From: Monilinia fructicola
Lineage: Eukaryota; Ascomycota; Leotiomycetes; Helotiales; Sclerotiniaceae
Direction of reading: 5' to 3'
Length of the DNA stretch: 64,000 bases
Assembly (NCBI GenBank): GCA_008692225.1
Contig: VICG01000003.1
Span: 613,501 to 677,500 of the forward strand
Made by a program: the position numbers and the translations under genes. This document shows positions 57,949-64,000 of the stretch, piece by piece. Position 1 is the first letter of the stretch; every line of letters begins with the position of its first letter. Under the pieces are notes generated by a model. It had not been told where the DNA came from, did no database searches, and saw only the letters and a program-made list of their open reading frames with translations.

Positions 57949-59294
57949 GCTGTTGAATGATGAGGAGTTTAATATTGCAGGAGATCAAGTTTCGTTGTTT
58001 TCTGAAGTATTATTCTATTGTCGACTGGATTTCTGGAGATGTTAGGCTGAAATGAAACTCCTCATATATCATCAGCGTACAATGAGGTCATATCCAATTC
58101 AATCCAATTCAATTCAATTCAGGTTGATAACTGGAAGTCAACCACAATGACAACGACAACGACAACCACAACTTTGCATTTAAATTTGTCCTTGGAATAA
58201 AAATCAAGCTTTTGAAAGGGAGAAAGAAAAAAGGACAGGATTGCGCCTCTTTCAAAGTTTTTGAGTATAAAAAACCCTTCGTAGATAGGTCTGGACTCTG
58301 GAGTATTGTAGTAGATCTTTCCAGAGTTGATGTCTTGAAAGATTATCAATCTACCTATCGATAAGTTGTAGATTGGTAGGCGTATCGTATCGTATCGTAA
58401 CGTATCGTATCCGTATCAATGCTATGATGAATGCGAAAGAAATGTATGTGGCTGGGGAAGTATGCGTATGTATGTATACTCCGTATGTAAGTGGGTAAGT
58501 ATTCAGTAGCGTTGGATATCGAAGCAATTGCGTCAACTGCAACAACAGTATTGAAGAAAATGGTGGAGAGGATGGATGAAAAGAAGCATGAATACTAGGT
58601 CCACGGGTATGTGTGAAGAGTAAGAACAGGATGATATGATGAATGACAAAAGTATATTAGGTAGAAATTAGATGATGGATTATTTCTTTTTATCCGTTTA
58701 CTCATGATCCGTACCGTATATATTCATCTCCATATCGTTGATAAGTAATTACTGTCAGCACTTGCTTGCGCGTCTTCAAAGCTTACTTGTACTATTCTAC
58801 TCCTAGGTATTCTTATCACTACCTAGGTAGGCATCTATCTACTTACCACCCGCCTACCTGATCTTGACGCGCCTCACGTGACTGGTGCGACGCTAGATTG
58901 TGGCTGAAGTGTGGCTAAGCTTTGCCATCGCCAAAACCTACCTACCTACCTACCTACGGAGTACTTATGGATCTATTATTATCTCCAGGGCGGCTCCAGG
59001 CTTATTATTATTATTACGACTGACAAGGTGGACAATGGACATGCAAGAAAGGCTGAACCTTGAATCTTTTTCCCAAACAAGTCAGCCAATGATAAGATTA
59101 TCATGGATGTGAAAAAACTCGTCCCAAACGCAAGGCTACCAAATTTTGTCTGCATGTATGAGAAATAATAAATTCGATGAATATTTTCACACCTACTACG
59201 TAAGTAACGATAACAATTCTCAATCAGATTCTCGACTGTATGTATATATCACCAGAAACTTCTACCTAAGATTGTGCTATTGAATTTCATCAAT
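57949..59294. other. Divergent intergenic region between MINDY gene and TRM6
   Basis: Contains a GTATC pentamer tract near 58382-58415, TACTCCGTA at 58477-58485, TCCACGGGT at 58600-58608, TACCTAGGTA at 58820-58829, a CTAC tetramer run and TACGGAGTA at 58955-58963. No gene is supportable. Confidence 0.7.
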
Positions 59295-61168
59295 ATGCAT
59301 CATTTGGTAAAAGCAAACGCTTGGGTAGTTTTAAGACTACCTTCCGATAATCTCAAAGTCTTACAAGTTGTTCCAAATACGTGAGTGAGTCTCGATAGCT
59401 TGGACGAAGAGCTTCTTTTCGTCCTCTAGTCACTGGTCTTCTGAAAACTCTGACTGACAACATTATCAGTCCAATTTCATTAGGAAAATATGGCACATTT
59501 CCAAGTAATCTCATAATTGATCGTCCCTACAATCTCAAGTACGAACTTGTCGATCGACAAAAAGATCAGAAATACTCAGATTTGAGGATTGTACCGGCCT
59601 CTGAAATCCATGCCGATACGATAGCAGAAGAAGATGCAGCGGCAAACCCTGTTGCAGACGATAATGTAATAATCGGGGGAGATGGTGTCGAATTCGAACT
59701 GGTGGGAGAAAATGGCGAAGTCATTATGCGCTCCAATCGCGAAACCATTGATGACTCTGCTAGGCAAACATTAACCCAGGAGGAGATTGAGACCTTGAAA
59801 AGAGATGGTGCCGCTGCCGGGAAAGACCTAATTGCTAAACTAATGCTATCACATACTGCTCTGGACGAAAAGACGGCCTTTTCGTTAGCAAAATATAAGC
59901 TCTTGAAGACGAGGAAATATCTGCGACAATTTACCATATTACCAATGGATGTGGCAATGATGGATTACTGGATGATGAAAGAGAGAGATGCTAGCAAGAT
60001 CATGGAACTCAGGGACGAAATGCTGGCATTAGCTGGAAGCTGGGCAAATGTCCATTTCTCCGAAGATTTAGAAAACGAGCATGCCGACCCCCTGAATACA
60101 AGTGGTGGTGGTCGATTGTTAGTAGTGGATGAGACTGGCGGCTTACTGGTCGCAGCTATGGCTGAGAGAATGGGCCTACTCTACCCAGAAGAAGGCCAGG
60201 ACCTACCTACGGAATTTACAGGAGCATTGGAAGAAGCGCAGGCTGATAAAAAATCAGCTCCTCGGGACCAGTTGGATCGACAATATCGACCCTATGCCAG
60301 TACCAATACATTGACTCTTGTACACACCAACTCTCAGCCCAATCTTTCACTACTAAAGTATTTCAATTTTAACATTGATAGCCCTGCAGCATCCCATCCA
60401 CTCACTAAGCATCTTCTACCGATATCTTGGCTACAACTTATTTCTCCAGAAAGTGATAGCTTGTACTCATCCCCACCCCCTTCGGCAACGCCGGAGGAAT
60501 TATCGAAATGGAGCTCAGGAAAGCGAGGAACTCATTTCAGAAAGAAGCGTCGCTGGGAGAGAATTAGACATATCGTCTCAACTACTCGACATGGCGACTT
60601 CACTGGCTTAGTAGTAGCTTCCAACATGGACCCAATATCCATTATCCGCCGCACCATTCACCTCCTTCGACCTGGCGCCACCATCACCATATATTCTCCA
60701 ACTATTGAACCGCTAGTTGCTTTAGCAGATCTCTACAGCACAAGCAGGAGAACCGCATTTATTCAAGCGCCCCCCGAAGAACTCAAAGGTCTCTCACAGG
60801 CTGAAATAGCAACATGGCAAGGAAACGAAGATTTTCCTCTAAACCCCTCGCTTATATTGAACACATCGGTACAGAGCTGCAGAAAACGTGAATGGCAAGT
60901 TTTACCTGGCAGAACTCATCCATTGATGACAAGCAAAGGTGGAGCTGAGGGATATCTATTTACTGGTACGAGGGTTGTGCCTGCAGAGGGAAAGGTGGCG
61001 GCCAGGGGCAAATTCTCAAAGAGACCGAAGGCTGTTAATGGGGGAGAGGATGCTAATATGAGCATACCGGAAGACACTCAGGAGAGTGCAAATAAAAAAG
61101 TTAAATTGGACATGGAGAGTTTGGATGCCCAAACGAATGACAAATCGGATGTAGATATGGAAATATAG
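59295..61168 (+). CDS. TRM6: tRNA (adenine-58-N1) methyltransferase non-catalytic subunit Trm6
   Basis: Non-catalytic, tRNA-binding subunit (Gcd10/Trm6) of the nuclear Trm6-Trm61 complex that makes m1A58, needed for initiator tRNA-Met stability. Exons 59295-59380 and 59470-61168 (89-nt intron) give 594 residues. The N-terminal beta-barrel portion reads VKANAWVVLRLPSDNLKVLQ, joined across the splice to ISLGKYGTFPSNLIIDRPYN. The hallmark TALDEKTAFSLAKYKLLKTR and KYLRQFTILPMD follow. The second, degenerate methyltransferase fold includes GGRLLVVDETGGLLVAAMAE, HGDFTGLVVASNMDP and RKREWQVLPGRTHPLM near the end. The tail is charged and disordered. No intact SAM-binding motif I is expected or seen, in line with a non-catalytic role. 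The catalytic partner Trm61 is not in the window. Confidence 0.94.
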
Positions 61169-61523
61169 ATCCAGACCTGGTTGAAAATAATCAAAGTCAA
61201 TGCAAATCTCATACCGCAATCCCGATGGCTAGTTGAAGCATAAAAGTGATGTTTTATTCGGCAGACGAGTCTTGCAGATGAGTGAACTTCGTCTGCCTGT
61301 CATTTTTCCAGCCATGGAGCGACTCATTTGCTTCTTTCATCATCTGCGCACTTCTTCCAGTTTATCTCATAACTTCAACTGTATCTTTATTTCGCCCTTA
61401 TGATAGTAACACCGCCAACTCCCTAACAAATGCTCCCGACTTTCCCTCGAATTGTTCACACCCCCTTTTGGTTCCCCCACACCTCAATTTCGTATCTCAT
61501 GCATACAGCATGCGCGCATTCCC
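61169..61523. other. Convergent 3' flank of TRM6 and ARPC3
   Basis: Short convergent spacer that must hold both 3' UTRs. Nothing else seen. Confidence 0.6.
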
Positions 61524-62376
61524 TCACAGGCTCTTCCCCATAAACTTCCTCTTCGTGAAGCTCAACCACCATTTACTAGGCTTTCCATCCTCGGTATCGT
61601 AGATGCGTGCTAACAATCTACTCGCCAGCTCCTGTCGTACTTGTCCTAGATATTGTCGGAGGGTCTCGGCTTCTTGACGTGAAGCGGGTGCTTCGAACAT
61701 CTGTTTATCGTCATCTGTCAGCCTTCTCCATCCGTCCAGTTCGGCATTGCCAGCCCCCCGTTCCAGTCTTTGCACGGGAAGCGGAAGAAGACAAACGCGA
61801 GGCCAAACCCACCTGGTTCAAGGGAAATCCTGGATCCCCCGGCACCGCAAAATTGCTATCCAGCGCAATATTCTGCACCTCCTTCTGCGCCTCCCTCGCC
61901 GACATCGACGGCTTCACCTTCCCGAGACACTCGCTAACCCACAGAATCCCATAAATCAGCAGTCTATCGGGTGGGCCCTGGATCTCGAAATTCCGGAAAA
62001 AGGTGTTGGCGCGGAAGAGCGAGAGAACCTCGTCTAAGGCATCGTAGGACTCAGAGTCGGGCTCGGGTGAAAGATGGGCGGGGAGTGAGGGATCGAGGGG
62101 GAGTGTGTAGGCGGGTCCGCGGACCTTTGTGCGGAGGGGGAGGAGAGGAAAGTTGCCGATTAGGTGGAGGGTGGTGGGGGAGTCGGTGTTGAATATGCTG
62201 TTGTAGGCCTAGGATGGGGGGTGGTTTGTTAGCTATACTATGCCATGCCATGCCATGCTATGCTATTGACCGGTGAACCGGGCAAGGGATGTAAATGCAG
62301 TTTTGCGGTTTATCTCAAGATAACTTTTGAAGCAATGAAATTGAGACAATGAATTGATTAGGGTGCTTACGGGCAT
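61524..62376 (-). CDS. ARC18: Arp2/3 complex subunit 3 (ARPC3/Arc18)
   Basis: Subunit of the seven-protein Arp2/3 complex that nucleates branched actin at endocytic patches. Three exons fit: 62371-62376, 61813-62208 and 61524-61700, giving 192 residues. The first coding exon is only ATGCCC (Met-Pro), followed by a GTAAGC donor and a 162-nt intron, which yields the family start MPAYNSIFNTD. Next come LIGNFPLLPLRTKVRGPAYT, a strong ARPC3 signature, and NTFFRNFEIQGPPDRLLIYG. After a 112-nt intron (GTGGGT donor, CTGAC branch) comes PSKWWLSFTKRKFMGKSL, the conserved C-terminus. Length is normal. The alternative without the tiny exon has no ATG before AYNSIF, so the six-base exon is required, though transcript evidence would settle it. 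Confidence 0.93.
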
Positions 62377-63661
62377 ATTGAACAATTCACGTTTGAAAAT
62401 TTGGGAAAAGGTGTATATGAGTTGTAAATGTGGAGGGGTTTGAAGCTGCGTCAGTTCAAGGAGAGGTGTGGTTAAGCTGTTTTGGCCTGAGGCTGACGTT
62501 AGCTCCCTTTGATCCACCTCGAGCTGTGGGGCGGACGGACAACTTTATATTCACTTCGTCGACACTTCATATATGTATGGGATGGGATTCTCTGTTTTTT
62601 CGCAATTTTGAGTTCAAGGTTCGACTAACTCTCGCGCCTGAACTCTTCGCTCTCTTTCCTTACGTCTGATGTGTTGAATTTCTTGGACATGTAACGTTGT
62701 TTGTATCCAGCATTGAGTGTGCAAGATCACGTTGTCAAGCTAAAGCTCAGGAGTGATCACTACAATGCTCTGCCGCTTTCAAGGTCATAATCTCGAGCTT
62801 AGTTATGAGCTCCCTCTTAAACTCAGAAGAAGCTGCACGAGTGGGAGACAAGCCTGTTCGTCAATATTACAGTCCTTGCAGATATATAGAGAAGCTATAA
62901 GCACCGGCGTGAACAAATTGTGTTCCTCCTTACGAAATCCTCTACAAATTATTTCGGGGAGAATTCGCTCTTATCCAAAGCCACTGAATATCATCGTCAC
63001 TCGGTCCATTAGCATCTTCGCTATCCTGCAAGAGAAGTGTGAGCGTTCTTCTTAATGAGCCTATCCGAGTTTTGCCACCGATTTCCCCGAAGGGACGGAT
63101 AACACTATGTTACAGAACTAGAATGGCTTTAAAACTCGTATTAATGAAGCTTCTAATCTAGAGTGGAGTTGAGAAGAGCTTCAGCTACACCTTCCCCGCA
63201 TTGGTTTATCTAGTCCGATCTCGAAAAGTACAAACTTTTCATACCGTGACGGCGTGGAATTCCAGGACCACACAGCTTCAGAAGACCCTACTTCAAAGCA
63301 TTTACGCTCAAGTATTTTGGTTCCAGATACCGCATTATAAATAGAAATACGGACATTTGTTCTCAAAAACTTGGATTATCATTGAACCATCCAGCCTCAG
63401 AATTTCTTATGGTGGATTGTCTTTTACTTATGATCATACTAAATGGAAGGCCATATCTCACCAGTTACGCCACTGTCTATTAAATCTCAATGTTCTCAAG
63501 CATTTCGATCAGTAGCCACTAAAACCCATATTGCAGGAGCTATTTTGTGACGAGATGAAGCAAAGTAGATAGGCTACAAACGGTTCAAAAATAGAGATAT
63601 TTTGCTAACTCTATATCGTTAGAGTTTCCTCTACTTTCCTATACCTCATCCGCGACAGCCC
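62377..63661. other. Intergenic region
   Basis: Upstream of ARPC3 and downstream of the isochorismatase-like gene, both minus strand. AT-rich; no supportable gene, RNA or repeat. Confidence 0.55.
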
Positions 63662-64000
63662 TCAAGCACTACTGAAAACTTCACCAGAACTCCTCCTAGC
63701 GTCCCAGCTCTCCAATTCACGAACCAACTCATCTGTCTCGGCCAGCCTAGCATACCCATCCAAGATTCCCATGGCCACTTTATGCACCTCCTCCGCATCT
63801 AACCTTCCTGTTTTGAGATTGTCGACTCCAAAGGATGCACAAGCATCTACCACAACCACCATGTTCAGTCCCAGGTCCTTTCCAGTCCTCACAGTGCTAT
63901 TGATACACTTCGCACCTTCCATGCCAATTACAACAATCTCTCTCTCCTTATTATTCATTCCCAAAATTAAATCCTTCAATGATCCAGACATGAATGCACT
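63662..64000 (-). CDS. Isochorismatase-like hydrolase, C-terminal part (cut by window edge)
   Basis: C-terminal 112 or so residues of a cysteine hydrolase of the isochorismatase superfamily; the N-terminus lies beyond the window. The frame stays open to the edge. It starts SAFMSGSLKDLILGM, matching the family block with the catalytic Lys just upstream (outside the window). Then comes IVVIGMEGAKCINSTVRTGK, which carries the nucleophile Cys and matches the usual GxxTxxCVxxTxxD block, and LGLNMVVVVDACASFGVDNL, the following beta strand. The tail (ARLAETDELVRELESWDARR) is helical and charged. Family members hydrolyse amides or vinyl ethers (nicotinamidase, isochorismatase, ureidomalonase types); the subfamily cannot be set from this part. 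The stop is at 63662-63664. Confidence 0.8.
   Translation of the reverse strand, partial: SAFMSGSLKDLILGMNNKEREIVVIGMEGAKCINSTVRTGKDLGLNMVVVVDACASFGVDNLKTGRLDAEEVHKVAMGILDGYARLAETDELVRELESWDARRSSGEVFSSA

Overview
This is a stretch of nuclear chromosome from a filamentous ascomycete. Almost every gene carries short spliceosomal introns (about 47 to 170 nt) with GTATGT/GTAAGT-type donors and CTRAC-like branch sites. Genes lie on both strands without operons, and intergenic DNA is rich in simple repeats. The protein set (ornithine carrier, Cgr1, Gcd10/Trm6, a Ypr097w-type PX protein, GH43, GMC oxidoreductase, TspO, PLD) is typical of Pezizomycotina. A leotiomycete (Helotiales/Sclerotiniaceae) is my best guess, but this is inference, not proof.

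Layout. 0.5-2.3 kb: chaperonin CCT delta (+). 2.7-8.6 kb: METTL25/RRNAD1-type methyltransferase and PX-domain protein (both -). 10.5-12.7 kb: coiled-coil membrane protein and CGR1 (both -). 14.5-15.5 kb: mitochondrial ornithine carrier (+). 16.3-17.2 kb: TspO/MBR (-). 19.2-22.2 kb: ARS2/SERRATE (+). 23.6-25.3 kb: alpha-tubulin (+). 26.4-26.9 kb: unrecognised 119-residue protein (-). 27.6-28.2 kb: decayed methyltransferase (-). 29.2 kb: intron-containing tRNA-Tyr (+). 29.9-34.4 kb: FGAM synthase ADE6 (+). 35.5-36.6 kb: GRF zinc-finger protein (-). 37.2-38.1 kb: PQ-loop protein (+). 40.1-44.5 kb: medium-chain reductase and GMC oxidoreductase in tandem (+). 46.2-49.0 kb: phospholipase D (+). 49.9-50.1 kb: cytochrome P450 relic (+). 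50.9-51.7 kb: NAD(P)-binding protein (+). 53.0-54.0 kb: GH43 (-). 54.9-57.8 kb: MINDY deubiquitinase with a CAAX tail (-). 59.3-61.2 kb: TRM6 (+). 61.5-62.4 kb: ARPC3 (-). 63.7-64.0 kb: truncated isochorismatase-like gene (-).

Most genes are housekeeping and do not form a pathway. CCT delta helps fold actin and tubulin, and an alpha-tubulin gene and an Arp2/3 subunit are in the window, but nothing suggests the linkage is functional. The reductase/GMC pair and the P450 relic are the most accessory part. No secondary-metabolite backbone gene is present, and I found no novel defence or mobile system.

The strongest unexpected signal is technical. Six otherwise well-conserved genes (CCT4, METTL25-like, coiled-coil membrane protein, TspO, ADE6, MDR reductase) each need a single one-base correction, and each correction falls in or beside a homopolymer run. 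That pattern is what pyrosequencing-type assembly error looks like, rather than six real pseudogenes. The second signal is a set of short motifs, led by the palindrome TACCTAGGTA, that recur only between genes and far more often than chance.
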